Below, piece by piece: positions 1-7,431 of a stretch of DNA of 64,000 bases. Source of the DNA: CmP2 sp052084925 (GTDB lineage: Bacteria > Actinomycetota > Actinomycetes > Actinomycetales > Micrococcaceae); NCBI GenBank assembly GCA_052084925.1, contig JBQDEV010000002.1, positions 248,001-312,000 of the forward strand, given 5' to 3'. The notes under the pieces were generated by a model, which worked only from the letters and a program-made list of their open reading frames with translations, ran no database searches and was not told where the DNA came from. The first letter of the stretch is position 1. Each line of letters starts with the position of its first letter. The position numbers and the translations under genes were made by a program.

Positions 1-1151
1 CGGCCGCGGCTGTGCGGCCGTTGCAGGGCCACTATGATCGCCAGCTCCGTTCCGCTCGGTGCTCCGGCGAGCACAGAGAAAGGTTTGAGCAGTGGGAGAA
101 TCTCGAGGTCGCCGGGGGTGGTCGATCCATGGGCGGTCCAATTCATCGCCCATGCAAAGAGCGGGTCCTCTGCGTTGGGGCGGAGCGGACGACGCAACGG
201 GGCGGTGAGCATCATGTCGGGGTGTTCGGACACAGAAGCTCCTACGCCGGGAAGGTCGACCAGTGGTTTCACCCCGATTCTCTCCAGCGCGCGTGCTGGG
301 CCAATACCGGAGAGTTGCAGCAGCTGAGGGGATCGCACGGGACCGGCCGCGAGCACCACTTCGCCGGCGCGGATCCTATGCAGGCGTCCGTCGATGACAG
401 CTTCCACGCCGGTGGCACGAGTGCCCTCCATCAGCACCCGTTGCACCTCGGCTCCACCGATCAGGGTGAGACGGGGGCGGGTGAGCGCCGGCAGTAGGTA
501 CGCGAGTGCCGTGTTGATGCGCTCCCCGCCCTCCACATTCAGCGGCAGGGCGCCGTGTCCGTCACTCGTGTCGATGTCATTCAGGTCGGTCTGCTGCGGG
601 TATCCGGATGCGGCAGCGGCAGCGGCGAACGCGTGCGCCACGGGGGAGTGGTTGAACGCCGAGCGATCGACCGGCATCGGTCCTGAGTCGCCGTGGTGGC
701 GATCAGCACCGAACTGCAGGTCTCGTTCCAAGGCACAGAGCTCCGCTTCTACCAGCGTCGGGTCCCAGGAGGGATTTCCGGCGTCGGCCCAACGTTGCAG
801 ATCGGTGCGCCGGGGGCGGACGAAATAGGCGCCGTTGACGGAGGTGGATCCACCGGCGCCCTGCCCTCGTCCGACATCGTAGGGCCGCCCCGGGACCACC
901 TCGGCGCGATGCCACCAAGTGTGGGGACCGGGCCCGATCACGGTCGGCAGGAGCCCCGGGTCCAGGGTCGCGAGCGGGAAATCTCGTCGCGTGCGGGGGA
1001 CTGGCCCTGCATCCAGGCCCAGGACGGAGAGGGAGGATTCCTCACTGAGCCGGGCGGCGAAGGGTGCACCAGCGCCACCGAGCCCGACGATCACCACATC
1101 GACGGACAACGGAACAGCCAAGGGAATATCGGACGGTCTCGAGTTGTGCAT
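1..1151 (-). CDS. GMC oxidoreductase, MftG-like (C-terminus beyond window)
   Basis: FAD-dependent alcohol oxidoreductase of the GMC family; 383 codons are visible and the gene runs off the left edge. The N-terminal dinucleotide motif VGLGGAGAPFAARL (about residues 22-35) and the second GMC motif GRGQGAGGSTSVNGAYFVR are present. The stretches AGNPSW, ERDLQF and HGDSGPMPVDR, then DLNDID and LPLNVEGGERINTALAYLLP, match what I recall of MftG, the GMC partner of the redox cofactor mycofactocin. The ATG at 1151 lies 8 bases after the IclR gene's stop, so the two are probably cotranscribed. Two NDMA-type alcohol dehydrogenases nearby support a mycofactocin link. Inference: it reoxidises reduced mycofactocin. 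A generic choline-dehydrogenase-like GMC enzyme is the alternative. Confidence 0.85.
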   Translation of the reverse strand, partial: MHNSRPSDIPLAVPLSVDVVIVGLGGAGAPFAARLSEESSLSVLGLDAGPVPRTRRDFPLATLDPGLLPTVIGPGPHTWWHRAEVVPGRPYDVGRGQGAGGSTSVNGAYFVRPRRTDLQRWADAGNPSWDPTLVEAELCALERDLQFGADRHHGDSGPMPVDRSAFNHSPVAHAFAAAAAASGYPQQTDLNDIDTSDGHGALPLNVEGGERINTALAYLLPALTRPRLTLIGGAEVQRVLMEGTRATGVEAVIDGRLHRIRAGEVVLAAGPVRSPQLLQLSGIGPARALERIGVKPLVDLPGVGASVSEHPDMMLTAPLRRPLRPNAEDPLFAWAMNWTAHGSTTPGDLEILPLLKPFSVLAGAPSGTELAIIVALQRPHSRG

Positions 1152-1159
1152 GGCACAGT

Positions 1160-2065
1160 TCAGGTGGCATAGGGGCGGTAGGGGCGCTCATCGGCTGCGC
1201 CGCGCGGTGAGGGTGCGCCCAAAGCGCGCGACAAGGCTCGAGCGGTGGCGGCCACGGTGGGCAACACGTTCATCGGAGTGTGAGGTCCGTTCCGTTTCAG
1301 GGTCACGCTCACCGCGGCGATCTCGCGATTGCGGGGGCCGCGCACTGGCAGGCCGACGGCGCAGGCCCCTACTGTGATGGAATCGTTGAGCACGGCGAAA
1401 CCAGTGCGTCGAACTTCGGAGAGCATTTTGCGCAGGACCTCCACGTCCGTGATGGTGTGCTCCGTGTAACGCTTCAACCGCCCTGAAAGGGCTTCGTCAC
1501 GCACCTGCGGTGGGGCGAACGCCAGTAGTACCATCCCAGTGGCCGTGGTGTGCAGCGGCCAGCGCCCGCCGAGGCGACTGAGCACGTGGGCACCCTGCTG
1601 CTGCTGGAGATCGTCGATATAGACGACGTCGAGCTGATCGCGGATGGATAAGTGTACGTTGGCGTTGATCGCGGCCTGCAGGTCCGAGAGATATGGGCCG
1701 GCCACGGCCTGCAGATGAAGAATCTGCGGTTCCAGCGAACCGAGCTCCAGCACTCGCATACCGATGGTGTAGTGCCCCGACGGTGTGCGTTCAAGCGCGC
1801 CCCACTCCACAAGCTCGCCCACGAGGCGGTGTGTGGTGCTGAGGGTCAGCTCGGCCCGTCGGCTAATCTCGCTGAGGCTCAGTTCGAGGTGATCTTGATC
1901 GAAAGTGTCGAGGATCGAGAGTAGCCGGCCGGCGGCGGTGCGCTGGCCCGCGTCGATGACGGCGTCAGCATCGTCCTTCGGCAAGCTCGGTCGTTGGTTC
2001 TTTTGGTCCTGTATGTCGAAGACGTGAGTGGAGCGGTCGTCGTGGTGCGTGCCGGGTGGTGTCAT
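1160..2065 (-). CDS. IclR-family transcriptional regulator
   Basis: DNA-binding regulator of 301 residues. A winged helix-turn-helix lies at about residues 40-105 (GRLLSILDTF, LSLSEISRRAELTLSTTHRL, GHYTIG), followed by the IclR effector-binding domain with the usual segments HTTATGMVLLA and GACAVGLPV. I chose the ATG at 2065 because GAGGAG precedes it by nine bases; a longer reading to 2161 adds a proline-rich leader without a ribosome site. It is cotranscribed with the GMC oxidoreductase and divergent from an SDR gene. Two TTCC-N7-GGAA palindromes lie in the divergent region and the same palindrome recurs across the catabolic block to 23.6 kb, so this protein is the best candidate for the local regulator. 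The effector is unknown. Confidence 0.9.
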   Translation of the reverse strand: MTPPGTHHDDRSTHVFDIQDQKNQRPSLPKDDADAVIDAGQRTAAGRLLSILDTFDQDHLELSLSEISRRAELTLSTTHRLVGELVEWGALERTPSGHYTIGMRVLELGSLEPQILHLQAVAGPYLSDLQAAINANVHLSIRDQLDVVYIDDLQQQQGAHVLSRLGGRWPLHTTATGMVLLAFAPPQVRDEALSGRLKRYTEHTITDVEVLRKMLSEVRRTGFAVLNDSITVGACAVGLPVRGPRNREIAAVSVTLKRNGPHTPMNVLPTVAATARALSRALGAPSPRGAADERPYRPYAT

Positions 2066-2137
2066 GCGAGGCAGCTCCTCATGGCAGTCTGACGGTGTTT
2101 CATAGTCTGAAGGCCAGGGCGGTGAGTGCGAGGGAAC

Positions 2138-2154
2138 CTTCCACCTGGCGGAAG
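2138..2154. promoter_or_regulatory. Putative IclR operator, site 1
   Basis: CTTCCACCTGGCGGAAG, arms CTTCCA and CGGAAG with a 5-bp centre, 73 bases upstream of the iclR start. It matches the shared pattern CTTCCRNNNNNYGGAAG found upstream of four other operons in this block. Assignment to the IclR protein is inferred from location. Confidence 0.6.
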
Positions 2155-2217
2155 AGGGCATGCTCCCGCCTGTTGTCTTCCGTCGGAGCGCCCGTTACAT
2201 CGGAATTCCTTGCGGAG

Positions 2218-2232
2218 TTCCGCATGAAGGAA
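2218..2232. promoter_or_regulatory. Putative IclR operator, site 2
   Basis: TTCCGCATGAAGGAA, with the TTCC-N7-GGAA core (one inner arm base differs from the consensus), about 100 bases upstream of the SDR start at 2335. Just before and overlapping it, two direct copies of CGGARTTCC (2201-2209 and 2213-2221) add further half-site-like sequence. Confidence 0.45.
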
Positions 2233-2334
2233 GTCGGGCGCACGAGAGTGCAACGGGGCTTAGATTCACGACGAGGCGGATGCCGGCCCCATCATGTCGG
2301 TGTGGGAAACGCGGGTCTGCTGGAAGGAGTCCCC

Positions 2335-3243
2335 ATGAATGCACGACGCGACGCTTCGAGGACCGGCGCGCTCCAGGACCAGATCGCTCTGGTCTCCGGC
2401 TGTGGCAAGCCTGACGGCATGGGGCAGGCGATCGCCCGGCGCCTGGCTGCAGACGGCGCCACCCTGGTCATCATGGATCGGGAACCCAGGGGAGTGGCTA
2501 ATGACCGTCAAGACCGTCTCGGTCAAGTGCCGTCCTCGGGGCTGGGAGAGTTCGCCGAGCAACTGCGAGCTGACGGGACCAGAGTGGAGACGGGGCTGGC
2601 AGATTTGGCTGACCGTGACTCGGTGCACCAGGTAATGAAACAGGTGGAGGACCGTTTCGGGCAACTCGATGTGCTGGTCAACAACGCTGCGGCGCCTCAG
2701 GGCGCAGACCGGCGCGACATCGCTGAGGTGCCTGATGACGCCTTTGACCTGCTGATCGATGTGAACGTGCGGGGAACGTACGCGATGTGCCGTGCAGCGG
2801 TGCCGCTGATGCGGAAAGGCCGCTACGGCCGTATCGTCAACATCTCGTCGATGGCCGGGCTGACTGCCGCCCCTTCTTCCGTCGCCTACTCGGCGTCCAA
2901 AGCGGCAGTGATCGGCCTGACGAGAGCTCTGTCGATGGATTTGGGCCCCTGGGGTATCACCGTCAACGCGGTGTGCCCAGGTCTGGTGGCCACCAGCCGG
3001 GCGATCCTCGATCCATCGGCCGAGGTCGACGTGGAACAGACACTGCAGCAGCGGGGACGCAGCATCCCGGTGGGGCGGGTGGGCAATCCTGCAGATATCG
3101 CAGCCCTGGTCGGTTACCTTGCATCCCCGGACGCTGGGTACGTTACCGGGCAGGCCATTCCCGTCGATGGCGGGGGCCTCACACCGTTCCCGCTGCGCCA
3201 ACCCCCAACAGAAGACACAGAGCCTCGATCCGCGAGCGACTGA
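2335..3243 (+). CDS. SDR-family oxidoreductase, possibly mycofactocin-coupled
   Basis: NAD(P)-dependent short-chain dehydrogenase of 302 residues. Visible motifs are a variant cofactor loop GCGKPDGMGQ, VNNAA, NISSMAG (catalytic Ser) and YSASK (catalytic Tyr and Lys), ending with the usual VDGGG. Between the second beta strand (VIMDR) and the LADLAD aspartate motif there are about 15 more residues than in a classical SDR; an insertion here is a hallmark of mycofactocin-coupled SDRs, although the canonical sequence of that insertion is not obvious. Start at ATG 2335 with GGAAGGAG upstream. Divergent from iclR. Substrate unknown. Confidence 0.88.
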   Translation: MNARRDASRTGALQDQIALVSGCGKPDGMGQAIARRLAADGATLVIMDREPRGVANDRQDRLGQVPSSGLGEFAEQLRADGTRVETGLADLADRDSVHQVMKQVEDRFGQLDVLVNNAAAPQGADRRDIAEVPDDAFDLLIDVNVRGTYAMCRAAVPLMRKGRYGRIVNISSMAGLTAAPSSVAYSASKAAVIGLTRALSMDLGPWGITVNAVCPGLVATSRAILDPSAEVDVEQTLQQRGRSIPVGRVGNPADIAALVGYLASPDAGYVTGQAIPVDGGGLTPFPLRQPPTEDTEPRSASD

Positions 3244-3569
3244 GATTTCGACGCCGACGCGGACGAGAGGGGAATCGATGATAACGATCGACCTGATTGG
3301 CTCGGTTGCGCTGTTCATCGGGCGCGGACCGAATGGTAGTTCCGGTGTTGTCCCGGCGCTGTCAGGGTAAGTAGGGAGCGGGCCCGGAACGATGTCTCAG
3401 TAGAGTCCATCCGGGCTGTATTTCCCAGATCGAGGGCAATGATTGTACGGCGATGGTCGTCACTGTGCGAAGAACCTCGCCCACACTTCGGCCGAACCGA
3501 ACATACCGGTGGCACCGACAACTTAGATCATTGACCGGGAGGCACGACAGGGCAGCAGAGCCCCCGGCG
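3244..3569. other. Intergenic gap between convergent SDR genes
   Basis: 326 bases between two convergent SDR genes. The only notable content is a 30-codon reading frame (3278-3370, plus strand) preceded by AGAGGGG at a proper spacing. No clear rho-independent terminator was recognised. The rest shows nothing I can assign. Confidence 0.5.
3278..3370 (+). CDS. Possible 30-residue small ORF
   Basis: Starts MITIDLIGSVALFIGRG and ends VVPALSG. The only support is a good purine-rich ribosome site (AGAGGGG, five-base spacing) in the gap downstream of the SDR gene. The peptide has a hydrophobic first half, no cysteine and no recognised family. It could be a spurious frame or the remnant of a longer gene. 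It does not look like the mycofactocin precursor MftA, which ends in Val-Tyr. Confidence 0.2.
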   Translation: MITIDLIGSVALFIGRGPNGSSGVVPALSG

Positions 3570-4475
3570 TCACTGGCGATGGACCGGAGATCCCTTGGCG
3601 GATTCTTGGGCGTAGACGGGGGACGAGAGCAGGAAGGGAATCGACTCGGCTCGACGTTGTTCGATGGGCTCGTCCGGGAAGGCATCCTCAATAGCGCGGT
3701 GACGCTGCTCGACTCCCGCTTTGAACTCCGGGTGCGTGAGAATGAACAGATCAGCGCGCTGGATGCCTTCCAGTACGCGCGTTCCGGCCTCTTCGGCGCT
3801 CATATAGGGCTGCGTTAGCTGGAATTGTGTTGCTTCTTGCCCGGGGACGGTGTAGCCGGACGGACCATATTCAGCTGGCCTCTTGGCCACCGATGAGGCA
3901 ATGTTCGAGTGTGTAGGCCCCGGACAGTAGACCGAGACGCCGATGTTCTCGGGCTGCAGCTCCAGATGCAGCGCCTCGCTCAGCCCGATCACCGCGGCCT
4001 TGGTCATCGAATAGAGCCCGGCGACGATGGGCATCAGCCCTGCCATCGACGAGGTGTTTACGATGTGCGCGCCGTCCGGGCACCGACGCAGTGCGGGGAG
4101 GAAGCCCTGGATGACATGGCCGACACCCTTGATGTTCACATCGATGATCCAGTCCCAGTCCGCCTGTGTGGCTGCCGCAACCGGACCTGTGAGACCGATG
4201 CCGGCGTTGTTGGCGAGCAGGTCGATGCGGCCCTCCTGCTCCTCAATGCGCTCCGCGGTGAGCCGGACTTCCTCGGCGTCGGTCACGTCCATGCGATGGG
4301 AAACGACGGGCAGTCCCTCCTCGGCGAACAGCAGCTCCGTATCGGCCAGGTGATCGTCGGTGCGGCCAGTGATGTGGACCCGCATGCCAGAGCGGGCGCA
4401 TGCCAGGGCGATGCCACGTCCGATGCCACTGCTTCCGCCGGTGATCACGGCCACCCGCGTATCGAGGTTCTTCAT
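3570..4475 (-). CDS. SDR-family oxidoreductase
   Basis: Classical short-chain dehydrogenase of 301 residues with all key motifs: GGSSGIGRG (cofactor loop), DVTD, NNAG, NTSSMAG (Ser) and YSMTK (Tyr/Lys). The C-terminal 100 residues are longer than the minimal SDR fold and include PAEYGPSGYTVPG and LFILTHPEFK, as in SDRs annotated as acting on bulky or acyl substrates. It is the last gene of a minus-strand operon behind the two CoA-transferase subunits (52-base gap), so it probably acts on a hydroxyacid or keto intermediate connected with that CoA transfer. The exact substrate is not deducible. Confidence 0.88.
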   Translation of the reverse strand: MKNLDTRVAVITGGSSGIGRGIALACARSGMRVHITGRTDDHLADTELLFAEEGLPVVSHRMDVTDAEEVRLTAERIEEQEGRIDLLANNAGIGLTGPVAAATQADWDWIIDVNIKGVGHVIQGFLPALRRCPDGAHIVNTSSMAGLMPIVAGLYSMTKAAVIGLSEALHLELQPENIGVSVYCPGPTHSNIASSVAKRPAEYGPSGYTVPGQEATQFQLTQPYMSAEEAGTRVLEGIQRADLFILTHPEFKAGVEQRHRAIEDAFPDEPIEQRRAESIPFLLSSPVYAQESAKGSPVHRQ

Positions 4476-4527
4476 AGTTATGCTGCCTTTCTACGGTCAC
4501 GGGTGAGGGGAAGGGAAACGGGTGGGA

Positions 4528-5202
4528 TTAACTCGCCTCGAGATCCTCGGTGTATTCGGCTTCGGTGCGGGATCGCACCTGCTCCGGGGTGATGCCTGGG
4601 GCGCATTCGACGAGAAACAGGCCGTCGACAGTGCAGTGGAAGACTGCCAGGTCGGTGTAGATGCGTGTGACAACGCCGACTCCGGTCAGCGGGAAGGTGC
4701 ACTCACGGACAACCTTCGAGGTCCCGCGACGGTCCACGTGTTCCATGCACACCCACACCTCAGGGGTTCCGGCGACCAGATCCATGGCGCCGCCGACGGC
4801 CGGGTTGCGACCGGGAACGTACCAGTTGGCGAGGTCGCCGCCCTGAGACACCTGCAGGGCGCCAAGGATCGTGACATCCAGGTGCCCGCCCCGGATGACC
4901 GCGAACGACGTTGCAGAATCCACAATGGCGGCGCCCTGGATCAGGCTGGCCGGGAGCTTTCCAGCGTTCGTCAGATCTGGGTCTCCGGGTCCCTCGCCGG
5001 AATGCGCGTCCAAACCGAGGATCCCGTTCTCCGAATGCAGGACGACCTCCGTGGTGGCAGGAATGTGCTGAGGGACGGCTAAGGGAATGCCGACGCCGAG
5101 GTTGACGGTGTAGCCGTCCTGAAGGTCTCGGGCAAGCCGCTCGGCGATCTCGTCGCGGGTTCGACCCCGCAGGCGGGTCGGTGCGGTACTAGTGCGTGAC
5201 AT
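4528..5202 (-). CDS. CoA transferase, subunit B (family I)
   Basis: Beta subunit of a 3-oxoacid/acyl-CoA:CoA transferase, 224 residues. The catalytic glutamate is in SENGILG (Glu58), the residue that forms the covalent glutamyl-CoA intermediate in this family. Further family segments are NLGVGIP near the N-terminus, GGHLDVTILGALQV and NPAVGGAMDLV. It follows subunit A by 50 bases in the same operon. The proposed job is activating or recycling a short-chain acid produced by the neighbouring dehydrogenases. Whether the acid is acetoacetate, adipate or another 3-oxoacid cannot be told from sequence. Confidence 0.92.
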   Translation of the reverse strand: MSRTSTAPTRLRGRTRDEIAERLARDLQDGYTVNLGVGIPLAVPQHIPATTEVVLHSENGILGLDAHSGEGPGDPDLTNAGKLPASLIQGAAIVDSATSFAVIRGGHLDVTILGALQVSQGGDLANWYVPGRNPAVGGAMDLVAGTPEVWVCMEHVDRRGTSKVVRECTFPLTGVGVVTRIYTDLAVFHCTVDGLFLVECAPGITPEQVRSRTEAEYTEDLEAS

Positions 5203-5252
5203 GGATGCCTCCGATGCTGGATGAACTCGACTCTCTGGATGTGACGATGGCG

Positions 5253-5999
5253 TTACGGTGCGGGGATGCTCCGGGAAAGGTTGGCCGGGACGGCCGCGCC
5301 GGTGCTCACCACGTGATCCACGAACACCCCGGGCAGGTGCACGTCATCGGGCGCCAGGGACCCTACATCGAGGAGTTGCTCGGTCTCCGCGAAGGTGGTG
5401 TGTCCCGACATCGCCACCAGGGGATTGAAGTTGCGTGCTGAGAGGCGGAACCGCAGATTGCCCTTGGGATCGGCCTGGTGGGCTTTGACGAGGCCGAAGT
5501 CGGCGCGGACTCCGTACTCGAGGACGTGAGCACGGCCCTCGAAATCACGGCTCTCCTTGGAAGGCAGGAACTCCTCGGGCGATCCCTGCCGGTATGACGC
5601 GGGGAAGGTGCCGTCGGCGAGCATGGTGCCGGCTCCGGACGGTGTGTAAAACGCAGTGATGCCGGATCCGCCGGCGCGAAGACGTTCGGCCAAGGTCCCC
5701 TGGGGGACCAGCTCCAACTCGACGCGGCCGGCGAAGTACTCCTCGTAGAACTCCGGAAGCACTGGAAAGGAAGCCGTGATGCGACGTACGCGGCCCTCCA
5801 TCACGAGGCGGCCCACGCCAGTGAAGTCGTCACCGACATTGTTGGCGTAGATGTGCAGGTCCTTCTTGCCCAGGTCGGACAGGGCGTTGAGCAGGGCATC
5901 CGGACGACCCGAGCTGCCGAATCCACCGACGGCGATGGACGCGCCGTCCCACACCGCATCGAGCCGTTCGTGCAGGTCTGGGCGATGTTTGTCGATCAT
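5253..5999 (-). CDS. CoA transferase, subunit A (family I)
   Basis: Alpha subunit, 248 residues from the ATG at 5999 (GGAAG eight bases upstream). The family's glycine-rich CoA-binding loop is GGFGSSGRPDALL near residue 25; NNVGDD, VPQGTLAERLRAGG and FYTPSGAGT are typical. Homologues often carry a Cys in the glycine-rich loop where this has Ser. A longer frame exists upstream to 6173 but has no ribosome site and no homology-like sequence. First gene of a three-gene minus-strand operon (A, B, SDR), divergent from the alcohol dehydrogenase operon and sharing a TTCC-N7-GGAA operator with it. Confidence 0.9.
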   Translation of the reverse strand: MIDKHRPDLHERLDAVWDGASIAVGGFGSSGRPDALLNALSDLGKKDLHIYANNVGDDFTGVGRLVMEGRVRRITASFPVLPEFYEEYFAGRVELELVPQGTLAERLRAGGSGITAFYTPSGAGTMLADGTFPASYRQGSPEEFLPSKESRDFEGRAHVLEYGVRADFGLVKAHQADPKGNLRFRLSARNFNPLVAMSGHTTFAETEQLLDVGSLAPDDVHLPGVFVDHVVSTGAAVPANLSRSIPAP

Positions 6000-6142
6000 G
6001 ATGAGCTTCCTTGGGTTCGGCGCTGACGTTTCTTTAGTCAATCCAGGTCTGCTCACGGGGGCACCCCGGTTTCCGCGTTGCAGAAGACGGAGATGTGAGC
6101 GCCCCGGGCACGCTTGAAATGTGAGGCCGGTCACAATCAACC

Positions 6143-6159
6143 CTTCCGTGCGGTGGAAG
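6143..6159. promoter_or_regulatory. Putative IclR operator, site 3
   Basis: CTTCCGTGCGGTGGAAG, a 17-bp palindrome of the shared class, in the 295-base divergent region between the CoA-transferase operon and the alcohol dehydrogenase operon. A nine-base direct repeat GCCGGTCAC occurs at 6126-6134 and 6244-6252 around it. Confidence 0.6.
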
Positions 6160-6257
6160 CACTCTGGCGGCACCGCATGGTTCAGAGCACGGTGGGAGTA
6201 TCGGCAGTTCCGGGGGCCGCCGCGTAGGTAACCCCAAAGACCAGCCGGTCACGTACT

Positions 6258-6272
6258 GCACCGTTTCGGTGC
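6258..6272. repeat. Inverted repeat in the leader of the alcohol dehydrogenase operon
   Basis: GCACCGTTTCGGTGC, a perfect six-base stem around TTT, 22 bases before the start of the first alcohol dehydrogenase. It could be an operator or a 5'-leader hairpin; no poly-T follows, so a terminator is unlikely. Confidence 0.4.
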
Positions 6273-6294
6273 CCACCCGCCAGAAAGGAAACTC

Positions 6295-7407
6295 ATGAGC
6301 ATGAAGACTCGTGCAGTGGTGTGCCGCGAGCCGGGCCAACCCTGGGAAATCACAGAACTGGACCTGGATGAGCCGCGTGCCAATGAAGTGCGTATTCGGA
6401 TGATGGCCGCCGGCATGTGCCACTCAGATGATCACATCCAGAAGGGGGATGCACCCATGCGGATGCCGGTGGTGGGCGGCCACGAGGGTGCGGGCATTAT
6501 CGACGCAGTCGGCGATGGCGTGACTCGCGTGAAGGTCGGCGATCACGTCGTGTGTTCCTTCATCCCGGCGTGCGGATCATGCCGTTACTGTTCCACCGGG
6601 CGGCAGAACTTGTGCGATGCCGGAAAGAACGCCGCAACAGGGGAGTTTCCCGACGGCACCTTCCGGTTCCACCAGGACGGAGTGGACTTCGGTGGTCTCT
6701 GTGTTCTGGGCACCTTCTCTGAGTACACCGTCGTCTCCGAGTACTCCGTCATCCCCATCCCTGAGGATCTCCCCTTCGACGTGGCCTGTCTGATTGGCTG
6801 CGGCGTTCCCACCGGCTGGGGCTCGGCTGTGCACGCCGCTAATGTCGCCCCCGGTGACACGGTCGTCATCTACGGAGCAGGCGGCGTGGGAATGAACGCG
6901 GTGCAGGGCGCGGCCATGGCCGGTGCGCATCGAGTGGTTGTCGTTGATCCGGTTGAACTCAAGCGTGAAAAGGCTATGGCGGACTTCGGCGCGACCCACG
7001 TGTTTGCCACAGCGGAGGAAGCACATGATTTCATCGTGCAAGCCACCTGGGGTGACCTGGCACAGCACGCCATCATCACGGTGGGATCGCTCCACGACGA
7101 GGTGATTCACAACGCGATCAACATCGTGGGCAAGACCGGGCAGGTCACTATCACGGCCGTTGGAAACGGGCGGATCGAGGAGAACCCCGGAATGCTGATT
7201 GGCTTCCAGCGCCGCATCCAGGGAGCTATCTTCGGTGCCTGCAACCCACTTTTCGATGTACCACGGCTGGCCTGGCTCTACCAAAGCGGCAAGCTCAAGC
7301 TCGACGAGTTGATCTCCCGACGCTACACCCTGGAACAGGTTAACGAGGGCTATCAGGACATGCTCGACGGCAAGAACATTCGCGGCATCATCGAGATCGC
7401 CAGCTGA
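6295..7407 (+). CDS. NDMA-dependent (mycofactocin-type) alcohol dehydrogenase 1
   Basis: Zinc alcohol dehydrogenase of the medium-chain family, 370 residues. The catalytic zinc ligands are in GMCHSDDH and GGHEGAG, the structural zinc site is CGSCRYCSTGRQNLC, and the cofactor loop is GAGGVGMNAVQ. The segments ATGEFPDGTFRF, GLCVLGTFSEYTVV and IGCGVPTGWGSAV are those of the NDMA-dependent group, whose tightly bound NAD is recycled by mycofactocin. AAAGGA precedes ATG 6295 (a second ATG follows at 6301). First gene of a long plus-strand operon with an aldehyde dehydrogenase next. Role: oxidation of a primary alcohol to the aldehyde in the cytoplasm. A paralogue lies at 8939. Confidence 0.9.
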   Translation: MSMKTRAVVCREPGQPWEITELDLDEPRANEVRIRMMAAGMCHSDDHIQKGDAPMRMPVVGGHEGAGIIDAVGDGVTRVKVGDHVVCSFIPACGSCRYCSTGRQNLCDAGKNAATGEFPDGTFRFHQDGVDFGGLCVLGTFSEYTVVSEYSVIPIPEDLPFDVACLIGCGVPTGWGSAVHAANVAPGDTVVIYGAGGVGMNAVQGAAMAGAHRVVVVDPVELKREKAMADFGATHVFATAEEAHDFIVQATWGDLAQHAIITVGSLHDEVIHNAINIVGKTGQVTITAVGNGRIEENPGMLIGFQRRIQGAIFGACNPLFDVPRLAWLYQSGKLKLDELISRRYTLEQVNEGYQDMLDGKNIRGIIEIAS

Positions 7408-7431
7408 GCACAGACAACGAGGAGATGGATC

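Noticed and set aside
3278..3370. Mycofactocin precursor MftA
   Set aside because: The peptide does not end in Val-Tyr and no mftB, mftC or mftE gene is adjacent.
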